Source: an uncultured Oscillospiraceae bacterium
Lineage (GTDB): Bacteria; Bacillota; Clostridia; UBA1212; SIG427
Length of the DNA stretch: 10,340 bases
Direction: 5' to 3'
Assembly: GCA_902465325.1 (NCBI GenBank)
Contig: CABQMV010000075.1
Coordinates: forward strand, 1 to 10,340
Shown: piece after piece, positions 1 through 7,164 of the stretch
How the letters are laid out: every line of letters starts with the position of its first letter
Position numbering within the stretch: the stretch's first letter is position 1
The notes under the pieces: generated by a model
The model's database searches: none
What the model was told of the DNA's origin: nothing
The model's input: only the letters and a program-made list of their open reading frames with translations
Translations under genes and position numbers: made by a program

Positions 1-2
1 CT

Positions 3-3000
3 TATTCCAGAAAGACGGGCTACAGAGCGTTTATGACCATGTGCTCTGTAAAGTCGGTACGGTATGCCTATGACACGGATTTAAATCTGTTTTTAGGCAG
101 GAACCGTGAGCTCGCGCTTCCCGAAGCGCTGGAAAGCGGGGGTACCTTCTATCAGTCTAAGGGCACCGTGCTTTCTCCCTGTTTTGCGCTGAGCGGAAGG
201 CTGGAGATAGAGCAGGGAGAGACAGTCAGTTTGTATATCTGTCTGGGGGCCGGCGTTCACTACGCCAATTTTAAAACCCCGGAGGCCTGTGAACGGGCGA
301 TTAATTTATCCGGCACTATGGCGGCCATTGAAAAGGAGGCTCTTGGGATCAGCGCCGGAGAACGGAAAAGCTTCCTGAATATGCTGCCCTATCTGGTGAG
401 CAAATCGGAGGGAGGCGCCGCCTATTCCGACGGCTTCTACAGGCATACAGATGTGGGAAGAGAATTGGCTGCCTATGGCATTTGGGGGAACAAACCCATT
501 GTTGCCGCCTTTGTCAACAGAATGGAAAATGACCTGTTTATTAAACGGATGGCCAAGTTCTGGGCCTTCTGCAATTTCCGGGGGCTTTCAGTAGACCTGG
601 TTATTGCCGCGAGCCCTGAAGTACAGCCGGTAGCGCAGGCTATCCGCGAGCGTTGGATCGCCAGGATACCGGAGGCACAGGGACAGATTTACGTAGTTTC
701 CGGCAAGAATCTGGATTGTGTGGCCGCTGCGGCGACCCTTGTGAGAAAGCCTGGAGAAAATGATATTTTGCCGGGCAGAGAAGCTATATACCGGGATACC
801 TACTATGACCCTTCTGGTCGGGAGCGTGACCGGGAGCGCCCTGAATTCTGGGTTTCTCTTATAGGAGACCTGAAATTTTACAACGGCTTCGGCGGCTTCC
901 GGGACGGGGGCAGGGAATACGTGATTCTGGGACACACAAGAACCCCGGCGCCCTGGATCAATTGTATCTCAAATAAAAATTTTGGCTTTATTGTATCGGA
1001 GACCGGCGGCGGCCCCGTATGGAATCAGAACAGCAGAGAGAACCGGTTAACGCCTTGGTACTGTGATTGGGTACGGGATGTTCCTTCTGAAATGATTTAT
1101 ATAAGAAGGCCGGGAGAGGAAGGGTATTTTACTGCGTCACCGGGAACAGAAACAGGAAATTATATTATACGTCACGGCTGCGGCTGGAGTTCCTTCCTGC
1201 GAAAGGGGGAGCAGCTGGAAACAGAGCTGAAGGTATTTGTTCCATTGGAGGAGCCGGTAAAATATTCGGTGCTTTCTCTTGCAAATACGTCGTCTTCCGA
1301 TATGGAGCTGGAGTTAATCTATTATGTAAAATTACAGAATCCCCAGGGGGTCAATCGGGTAATCTGTTCTGTTTCGGAGGAGGAAACAGAGGCTTTGCTG
1401 TTTAACTGCTTCCGAATGGATGCCTTCGGCGCTCTGACTACTTTTATAGGCTGCTCCTCAGGCATTGCAGAATATACCTGTGACTGTCGGGAGTTCTATC
1501 CGGAAATTACAAGGCTTTCAGGAAAGACCGGCGTTACAGAGGAGCCCTGCGGGATCATCAAAACCAGGGTGCGGGTAAACGCAGGCCACAGTACAGAGGT
1601 TGTATTTTCTCTGGGTCAGACTTTTGAGGATGGCCTGCGTGATAAAATTCTCCGGCGTGCCGTAGAACCGGACCGGATTTTAGCACAGCTGAACGATGTG
1701 CAGAATTATTGGACGGACCTTCTGGACTGTATTCAGGTAGCAACGCCAGATGAAGCTTTAAATTATATGATAAATGCCCGGCTGCTGTATCAGGTACTTG
1801 CCTGCCGGATCTGGGGAAGGACGGCCTTCTACCAGTCGGGAGGAGCCTTTGGTTTCAGAGACCAGCTTCAGGACAGCCTGGCGCTGCTGCTTTGCAAACC
1901 GGAGCTGGTTAGAGAGCAGATCCTGCTCCACTGCTCCAGACAGTTCGAGGAGGGAGATGTGCAGCACTGGTGGCATCCTCCTATGGGGAGCGGAATCAGA
2001 AGCCGCTGCAGTGATGATTTGCTGTGGCTTCCCTATGCCGTATATGAATATGTAACCTTTACCGGAGATTCTTCTGTTTTAAAGGAAGAGGTAGGCTTTC
2101 TAAAAAGTCCTCCTCTGGCGCCTGACCAGCAGGAGCGCTACGAGACGCCCCAGCTCAGCAGTCAGACGGCCTCCGTGTATGAGCACTGTGTAAGAGCTGT
2201 AAAGCGGGCCCTGAGCAGCTATGGAGAGCATGGCCTTCCCCTGATCGGAAGCTGCGACTGGAATGACGGTATGAATAATGTGGGAAAAAATGGCCGCGGA
2301 GAGAGTGTATGGCTGGGCTGGTTTCTCTGTACTGTGCTGGACCGCATGGCGTACCTGGCACGCATTACAGGTGATCGGGGCAAGCCTTATCTGGAGGAGG
2401 CCCGCAGCCTGGCGGAAAGCATTGAAAAAAGCGCCTGGCAGGAGGATCACTATATCAGAGCCTTTTATGATAACGGTGAGCCTATGAATATTGTGGATTC
2501 TATCAGTCAGTCCTGGAGTGTCATATCCGGCTACGGAGACCGCCAACGGAGTCAAACTGCTGTTAATCTGGCGGCTGCCAGACTGGTAGACAGAGAAAAC
2601 GGTATTATCCGACTTCTGACTCCGCCCTTTGATATAGAATCAGAGAAAGCGGAAAATCCCGGCTATATTGCTATGTATCCGCCGGGAATCAGAGAAAACG
2701 GGGCACAGTATACCCATGGAGCGCTATGGCTGGCAAAGGCCTTTCTGCTGTTGGATAATTGGGATAAGGGCTATGAGCTGCTGTCAATGCTGAATCCGAT
2801 TCACCACGCCATGACCATGGCGGATGCCGTGAAATATAAGACGGAGCCCTATGCGGTAGCCGCCGATATCTGCTCTGAGGGCAGAGTGGCTGGCCGGGGA
2901 GGCTGGAGCTGGTATACCGGCTCGGCAGCCTGGATGTATCGAATTATTGTAGAGGATTTGCTGGGAATTAAGTGCCGGAACGGCAAAGTGACCCTGACCC

Positions 3001-3104
3001 CCCGCCTTCCTTCCTCCTGGAGCTCCTACCGGCTGAGAGGGCAGATGGGAGGACAGCGTATTGATCAGGTGGTAAGGAGAGAGGAAAAAAGAGAGAATTC
3101 GTGA
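3..3104 (+). CDS. GH94 (glycosyltransferase-36 type) protein resembling the C-terminal part of cyclic beta-1,2-glucan synthase; 5' partial
   Basis: The frame is open from the first complete codon (base 3) with no start of its own, and the ATG at base 33 has no ribosome site, so the gene enters from the left. Counting that ATG as residue 1, the start of the visible protein resembles the segment ahead of GH94 in NdvB/ChvB-type proteins (FLGRNREL near 21-28, then a helical stretch and AAYGIWGNKPIV near 145-156). A beta-sandwich follows (about 275-540, with SRENRLTPW), then an alpha/alpha barrel (about 560-985) with FGFRDQLQDS (606-615), HWWHPP (about 645), CDWNDGMN (741-748, Asp745 the expected general acid) and GRGGWSWYTGSA. 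Family knowledge: GH94 enzymes phosphorolyse beta-glucosides; in cyclic-glucan synthases the domain sets chain length, and 1,2-beta-oligoglucan phosphorylases share these motifs. Which applies depends on the unseen N-terminus. The C-terminus ends soon after the barrel and looks short. Motifs are intact, so it is probably active. Confidence 0.88.
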   Translation, partial: YSRKTGYRAFMTMCSVKSVRYAYDTDLNLFLGRNRELALPEALESGGTFYQSKGTVLSPCFALSGRLEIEQGETVSLYICLGAGVHYANFKTPEACERAINLSGTMAAIEKEALGISAGERKSFLNMLPYLVSKSEGGAAYSDGFYRHTDVGRELAAYGIWGNKPIVAAFVNRMENDLFIKRMAKFWAFCNFRGLSVDLVIAASPEVQPVAQAIRERWIARIPEAQGQIYVVSGKNLDCVAAAATLVRKPGENDILPGREAIYRDTYYDPSGRERDRERPEFWVSLIGDLKFYNGFGGFRDGGREYVILGHTRTPAPWINCISNKNFGFIVSETGGGPVWNQNSRENRLTPWYCDWVRDVPSEMIYIRRPGEEGYFTASPGTETGNYIIRHGCGWSSFLRKGEQLETELKVFVPLEEPVKYSVLSLANTSSSDMELELIYYVKLQNPQGVNRVICSVSEEETEALLFNCFRMDAFGALTTFIGCSSGIAEYTCDCREFYPEITRLSGKTGVTEEPCGIIKTRVRVNAGHSTEVVFSLGQTFEDGLRDKILRRAVEPDRILAQLNDVQNYWTDLLDCIQVATPDEALNYMINARLLYQVLACRIWGRTAFYQSGGAFGFRDQLQDSLALLLCKPELVREQILLHCSRQFEEGDVQHWWHPPMGSGIRSRCSDDLLWLPYAVYEYVTFTGDSSVLKEEVGFLKSPPLAPDQQERYETPQLSSQTASVYEHCVRAVKRALSSYGEHGLPLIGSCDWNDGMNNVGKNGRGESVWLGWFLCTVLDRMAYLARITGDRGKPYLEEARSLAESIEKSAWQEDHYIRAFYDNGEPMNIVDSISQSWSVISGYGDRQRSQTAVNLAAARLVDRENGIIRLLTPPFDIESEKAENPGYIAMYPPGIRENGAQYTHGALWLAKAFLLLDNWDKGYELLSMLNPIHHAMTMADAVKYKTEPYAVAADICSEGRVAGRGGWSWYTGSAAWMYRIIVEDLLGIKCRNGKVTLTPRLPSSWSSYRLRGQMGGQRIDQVVRREEKRENS

Positions 3105-3109
3105 GTTAA

Positions 3110-3148
3110 AGGGTACCGGGGCAGAGCGGTACCCTAAACGGCTTTTTT
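3110..3148 (+). terminator. Probable terminator of the GH94 gene
   Basis: An 8-bp perfect inverted repeat (AGGGTACC 3110-3117, GGTACCCT 3128-3135) with a 10-nt loop starts six bases after the GH94 stop codon. A run of six T follows at 3143-3148. The 7-nt gap between stem and T run is longer than ideal, so termination may be incomplete. Confidence 0.55.
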
Positions 3149-3189
3149 GGGAATTTTTCCGGGGTGAAATTCGGAAAAACTCCCGAAAA
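3144..3189. repeat. Long imperfect AT-rich inverted repeat (second hairpin)
   Basis: Bases 3149-3161 pair with 3172-3184 with a single A-C mismatch (3153/3180). The base of the stem extends outward, because the T tract 3144-3147 pairs with A 3186-3189 across a T-G wobble (3148/3185). The loop is 3162-3171. It lies directly downstream of the GH94 terminator hairpin and shares its T tract, and it is upstream of the next promoter. No T run follows it on the + strand. Confidence 0.5.
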
Positions 3190-3226
3190 CGCGGGCGCAT
3201 CAATCATGAAATTTCCTTTAACATAC

Positions 3227-3255
3227 TTGACATGCAAAAAGGGACAGAGTATTAT
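3227..3255 (+). promoter_or_regulatory. Sigma-A type promoter of the DUF6273 lipoprotein gene
   Basis: A perfect -35 box TTGACA (3227-3232) is separated by exactly 17 bases from TATTAT (3250-3255). Transcription should start near 3262, giving a leader of about 30 bases with GGAGG at 3284-3288, six bases before the ATG at 3295. This makes the lipoprotein an independent unit rather than part of the GH94 operon. Confidence 0.75.
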
Positions 3256-3294
3256 TATAACAGTGTATGTTTAGTATTTTAACGGAGGTTTTTT

Positions 3295-4287
3295 ATGAAA
3301 AAGTCTTTGATTGTATTGATTGCTTTTATCATGACAGTAACCTGCTTATTTGCAGGCTGTGAGAAAGAGCCTGAGGAGCCTGTAGTCACTCCGAAGACGG
3401 CGCTGGTGCCGGATGAGCCTGCTGCGCCTTCTGAAAAGGTGGATGTTTCCGTTACAGAGGCAAAGGAATACAAGGAGGCTGTTTTTGGACGGTTTCCCTG
3501 TGATGAGGTTATTGATGAGGATACCATCAAGGCACTGAATGCATTGGCGGATACAGACAAGGACAGTGCCACCGGTTATTATACATATGAGGAGAAGCAG
3601 TACCAGAAGGAAATCGTTATCACAAAGGATCCTAAGACAAAAACCGATATTACAGTGATCCACTGGTTTGAAGTTATGCCGATTACCTGGTATGTGCTGG
3701 ATGAATCTGACGGCAGAATGCTGCTGGCTGCCAAGTATAATGTGGATGCCAGAAAGTTTAATGAGACTCTGGAGGATACAAACTGGGGTATTTCAACGCT
3801 GAGAGATTGGCTAAATGGAATGGGAGACTATAAAAATGCCGGATTCTATTCCTCTGCTTTCGATGCCAAAGAGCAGTCCGTTATTTTAACACAGGATATT
3901 ACTACGGCGGCAAATCCCAAATACGAGACAGCTGGCGGAGATGCTACAAAGGACAGAGTGACCATGCTCAGTATCGAGGATCTTGAAAAAGCCTCCTCCT
4001 GGTCGGAAAAAGCCTTTGTCCCTGGTGAAGACGGCGATGTTTCTCTGCGTGCCTGCGGAAATACGGAATACGCTCTTTTCAAGGGAGCTGCTGACGAGGT
4101 TTCCTATTCTCTGAGATCTTCTTCCTGGCAGTGGCTCAGAAATATGGGCAGCTATGCACAGAATGCAGCCTTTATCTCGGAGGCCGGTGTTACGATGAAT
4201 GCAGGCTATGTAGTTACTTTTAATCAGATAGGAGTACGTCCTGTCATTGCTCTTAATACGGAGTATGTGAATATTGTCACTGCATAA
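3295..4287 (+). CDS. Predicted lipoprotein with a DUF6273-type domain
   Basis: The 330-residue product opens with a lipoprotein signal peptide: MKK, a hydrophobic core, then LFAGC with Cys22 as the probable lipidated residue. It should therefore be anchored to the outer face of the cytoplasmic membrane. A charged Pro/Glu-rich linker follows (about 23-60). From about residue 130 the pattern matches DUF6273 domains: WYVLDES near 132, LRDWLNG near 167, a second-half LRSSSWQWLRN near 271, and the closing GVRPVIAL near 313. This domain is common in surface and secreted proteins of gut Clostridia. Its biochemical role is unknown to me and no catalytic motif is visible. The start is fixed by the GGAGG site and the signal peptide. 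It has its own strong promoter, which suggests steady expression. Family assignment rests on motif memory only. Confidence 0.88.
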   Translation: MKKSLIVLIAFIMTVTCLFAGCEKEPEEPVVTPKTALVPDEPAAPSEKVDVSVTEAKEYKEAVFGRFPCDEVIDEDTIKALNALADTDKDSATGYYTYEEKQYQKEIVITKDPKTKTDITVIHWFEVMPITWYVLDESDGRMLLAAKYNVDARKFNETLEDTNWGISTLRDWLNGMGDYKNAGFYSSAFDAKEQSVILTQDITTAANPKYETAGGDATKDRVTMLSIEDLEKASSWSEKAFVPGEDGDVSLRACGNTEYALFKGAADEVSYSLRSSSWQWLRNMGSYAQNAAFISEAGVTMNAGYVVTFNQIGVRPVIALNTEYVNIVTA

Positions 4288-4352
4288 GGCGGCTTTTTAG
4301 ACAGAACCAAAGCTCCTCTTGATGCCAGGAGGAAAATAGAGCGAAACGGTTT

Positions 4353-4381
4353 GGCGGTACAGTCGAAAGACTTGTACCGCC
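4353..4381. terminator. Stable GAAA-tetraloop hairpin between convergent genes, probable terminator
   Basis: Bases 4353-4360 pair perfectly with 4374-4381 (GGCGGTAC/GTACCGCC). After one bulged T (4373), AGTC 4361-4364 pairs with GACT 4369-4372 around a GAAA loop. The stem is very stable. It sits between the lipoprotein stop and the end of the leftward operon. The following T tract is short on the + strand (TTTAAAA) and absent on the - strand, so it may act more as an RNA 3' end stabiliser than as a strong intrinsic terminator. Confidence 0.55.
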
Positions 4382-4414
4382 TTTAAAATATAGATTCGCT
4401 TTTATTTCTGGGAG

Positions 4415-5227
4415 TTATTTTATTATTTCATAGAGGTCCCGTATGCTGTCTAACACATAATCCGGTTTTATCTGAGACCGTTCAATATCAGAGCGGGAGG
4501 TTTCCCCGGAGAGTACACAGACGGAAGTAACGCCTGCATTTTTTGCGGCCAGAATATCCGTGTTAAGCCGGTCACCCACCACGGCTACCTGATGCGGCAG
4601 TGCTCTTTGCTGCTCCATAAACATGGTGATCATATAGGGACTGGGCTTTCCCGCAATAAAAGAAGGGATTTTACCGTCTGTAGCAGCACGAATACACTCT
4701 ATTATGGCGCCTGCATCCGGCAGGGAAAAGGTTTTTGTATGGGGACAGACCTTATCTGGATGTGTTGCCCAATAGGAGATCCCCTCGGTAATATAGTGAC
4801 AGGCATCTGCAAGTTTCTGATAGGTCAGGGTCGTGTCAAAGGCCAGAACTACAAAATCCGGCCTTTTTTCGGGAGAGGTATCATATTTTTTCACCAGCTG
4901 GAAGCCGGAGGATTCCATGTATTCCTCCAGAGAGGGGGTTCCCAGTAGAAATATTTTACTGGCGGGAGCCGTTTTGCTTAAATTATATACCAGAGACTGA
5001 GCAGAGGTACAGAACTCCTCTGGAACTGCGGAAATCCCCAGGTCAGCCAGCTTCTTCACATAGGCTTCTATGGATTTGGAGGAATTATTGGTAATATAGC
5101 CTACCTTTTTTCCCTGCTGCTTCAGCGTTCTGAGAAAATCCAGCGTACCGTCAAAAAGCGTAGTATCCAGATAAATGGTACCGTCCATGTCCAGCAGAAA
5201 ATATTGAATTTCTTTTAAATCATTCAA
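4415..5227 (-). CDS. HAD-IIA family (NagD-like) phosphatase
   Basis: The 270-residue protein is the normal size for HAD subclass IIA. Motif I is DMDGT (13-17, nucleophile Asp13, acid/base Asp15). Motif II is TNNSS (46-50). The motif III lysine lies in GKPSPYM (193-199), and motif IV is VGDRLNTD (217-224), which binds magnesium. The central cap region carries the substrate specificity. Family members are soluble phosphatases acting on nucleotides, sugar phosphates or p-nitrophenyl phosphate; the actual substrate cannot be read here. The start is TTG, overlapping the upstream stop as TTGA, with AAGGGG seven bases before it. No in-frame ATG occurs before motif I, so TTG is the likely start. It is the last gene of the yhaO-yhaN-like operon and should be translationally coupled to it. 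Confidence 0.9.
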   Translation of the reverse strand: MNDLKEIQYFLLDMDGTIYLDTTLFDGTLDFLRTLKQQGKKVGYITNNSSKSIEAYVKKLADLGISAVPEEFCTSAQSLVYNLSKTAPASKIFLLGTPSLEEYMESSGFQLVKKYDTSPEKRPDFVVLAFDTTLTYQKLADACHYITEGISYWATHPDKVCPHTKTFSLPDAGAIIECIRAATDGKIPSFIAGKPSPYMITMFMEQQRALPHQVAVVGDRLNTDILAAKNAGVTSVCVLSGETSRSDIERSQIKPDYVLDSIRDLYEIIK

Positions 5228-7164
5228 TGGGGTTCCCCTTTCAGATAGAGAATATTATTATTTTGCGTAAACAGGGAAATCGCCCGGCTCTGACAGGTTG
5301 CCAGAAAGATCTGGGTGCCGGTTTTTTCTGTAAATTGCTCTAAAAATACTGCTGCGGTATGGAGTCGGCTGTCGTCATACTGTACAAAAGGATCATCCAG
5401 GTACAGGGGGAGCGGCGCTTCCTCCGGAGAAATCAGAGAAATAAGCGCACATCGGAGAGCCAGATAGATCTGGTCCTCTGTAGCGCCGCTGTAATCTCCG
5501 CTGCTGTGGCAGACCAGATTTGTTCCGTCATAGAGAGACACGTCAAAATCACCGGAAATCCTTATTTCTCCGTGAGAGCAGCCCGTTATCTCCTGCAAAT
5601 AGCTCTGGGTACGCATATTGATAATGGGGCCAAAGGTGGTCTGCAATTCCTCAGAGGACTGAGCAAGCACACGGCGGGCCAGAGTAAGCGCTTCTAATTT
5701 TTCACGGCAGTCTGTGATCTCCTTTTCAAGCTCTCCCAGTGTTTTATATATGTCGTCAGAGGTAATGAGTTCCTCCATACCGGCCTGACCGTGGCTGCCT
5801 GAGGCCTGCAGCGTATCCATACATGCTTTTTTGTAGCTAATCTGGCTCTGCACCTCCATCAGCTCTGAGGTTGCTTTCTCCAGCTTTTCGTTCAGGACCT
5901 CCTGTGGGCACTGACGGATACTGGAGAATGTGGTTTTGTCCAAACCGGCATTTTCAATAAGCTGCCCGGCCTCCTGCCAGCGGGCTTCATATTCCTCCAG
6001 TGTGGTTCCGGCCAGAAGCTGGTCCAATTCCTCCTGGGACTTGTAAAATAAAGCCTCCAGCTGTTTCAGTCTAAATGCATCCTCCTCCGGTACGCTCTGG
6101 GGAATCAGCAGCTTTTTGCTTTTTAAAAAGCATATCAGGCTGCCGCATAAGGCCAGAAGGGTGCCGGTAAAACCGCCTATGATAATGGCGAGAGACATGG
6201 TTCGCAAAATAGCAAAAGTAGAGAAAAAAATGCCGGCGCCAAATACAATTACAAGAAGAAAGGCAAAAAAGAGAAGGAGTTTCGAGCTTTTTTCCGGAAT
6301 ATCGTATAGCTCCTGGTCAATCGGTTCCTTCATATCCTCAATTTCCGCGGAAAGCCTGGACAGCTCTTTCTGTCTGCTTTTAATGATTTTTCGGTTTTCC
6401 AGTGTTCCAAAGGCCTGCTTAATTTCACGAAACTGCAAATAATATTTTCTCCGGCTGTCCAGCTTGGTTTCCTGCAGCGTAAGGGCCTCCAGCTGACTTG
6501 CCAGCTCTCCCACCCGTTCCTCCTGGTCCTCCAGCCGGGAGAGCGCTTCCTTCAAAGCCGCCTGCTTCTGCAGCAGCTTGTCCAGAATTCCGTCTCCCTT
6601 TCGCGGAGAGGATATTCGGGAAATGGCTTCCTTCAGCCTCCGGTCTGCCTCTGAGGAAGAGGATTCGGGCGTCTTATTGGAAGCGGCGGACAGTCTGGAT
6701 ATAAGAAGCCCGGACCTATCCCGGGCAAAGTCGCCGCGGGAATTGAGCTGTGCCGCAAAGACACTGCAGTCAAAAGCAGAGGCAGTCAGGCCCAAAATAT
6801 ATTCCCCAATGGACTGGCCGTCGGGTATCACAATAACAGCTCCGGTAATATCGTTGTAGAGTGTAATGATATCTGTGCGCTTGGACTGTGTAAAAAGCGC
6901 TGTTGCCCGATAGCGCTTGTCCATATGTGTAAAGATCAGCTCGCCGCCAAACCGTCCGTCCGTGGCATCCCAGGGCATATATTTCTTTCTGGGGTTGTCG
7001 GAGACCCTGCTGTCAAATCCGTACAGGACAGACCGTACAAAAGCCAGAAGCGTAGACTTACCGCTTTCGTTTTCTCCGTAGAGGACATTAATTCCTCCGG
7101 TAAAATGTAGTTCCAGGTTTTTGTGAAGGCCAAAACTGTTGATTTTTATTCTTTCAATTGTCAT
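5224..7164 (-). CDS. YhaN-like AAA/ABC-type ATPase (SbcC/Rad50-like) with a central membrane hairpin
   Basis: I chose the ATG at 7164 (646 residues) because GGGGAGG precedes it by about nine bases. A TTG 21 bases upstream would add seven residues but would contain that ribosome site. Walker A is GENESGKST (30-38). The middle is rich in Glu, Lys and Leu with coiled-coil character (about 165-270 and 350-500). Two hydrophobic segments near 292-316 and 322-346 form a probable transmembrane hairpin between the coils. The C-terminal half-site has the ABC signature-like SGATEDQIYLALR (about 555-568) and Walker B LPLYLDDPF (about 584-592). In Bacillus, YhaN is about 960 residues, so this is a compact form. 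Family role: a Rad50/SbcC-like ATPase partner of the YhaO nuclease in DNA end processing, here likely held at the membrane. In FLATCQSR near 620, Gln stands where His might be expected for the switch residue. Confidence 0.85.
   Translation of the reverse strand: MTIERIKINSFGLHKNLELHFTGGINVLYGENESGKSTLLAFVRSVLYGFDSRVSDNPRKKYMPWDATDGRFGGELIFTHMDKRYRATALFTQSKRTDIITLYNDITGAVIVIPDGQSIGEYILGLTASAFDCSVFAAQLNSRGDFARDRSGLLISRLSAASNKTPESSSSEADRRLKEAISRISSPRKGDGILDKLLQKQAALKEALSRLEDQEERVGELASQLEALTLQETKLDSRRKYYLQFREIKQAFGTLENRKIIKSRQKELSRLSAEIEDMKEPIDQELYDIPEKSSKLLLFFAFLLVIVFGAGIFFSTFAILRTMSLAIIIGGFTGTLLALCGSLICFLKSKKLLIPQSVPEEDAFRLKQLEALFYKSQEELDQLLAGTTLEEYEARWQEAGQLIENAGLDKTTFSSIRQCPQEVLNEKLEKATSELMEVQSQISYKKACMDTLQASGSHGQAGMEELITSDDIYKTLGELEKEITDCREKLEALTLARRVLAQSSEELQTTFGPIINMRTQSYLQEITGCSHGEIRISGDFDVSLYDGTNLVCHSSGDYSGATEDQIYLALRCALISLISPEEAPLPLYLDDPFVQYDDSRLHTAAVFLEQFTEKTGTQIFLATCQSRAISLFTQNNNILYLKGEPH

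Noticed and set aside
588..935. 115-codon open frame on the - strand in the GH94 gene
   Set aside because: Shadow of the coding strand; no promoter, ribosome site or domain.
2100..2555. 151-codon open frame on the - strand inside the GH94 gene
   Set aside because: It lies fully opposite the conserved GH94 barrel, has no ribosome site or recognisable domain, and its composition is what the reverse strand of a coding gene gives.
2784..3203. 139-codon open frame on the - strand running from the GH94 3' end into the intergenic region
   Set aside because: It is antisense to conserved GH94 motifs and crosses both hairpins; its predicted product is Pro/Ser/Arg-rich with no known family and no ribosome site.
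6498..6859. Overlapping + strand open frames opposite the YhaN-like gene
   Set aside because: Low-complexity Pro/Ala/Ser-rich products opposite the coiled-coil region, with no start signals.
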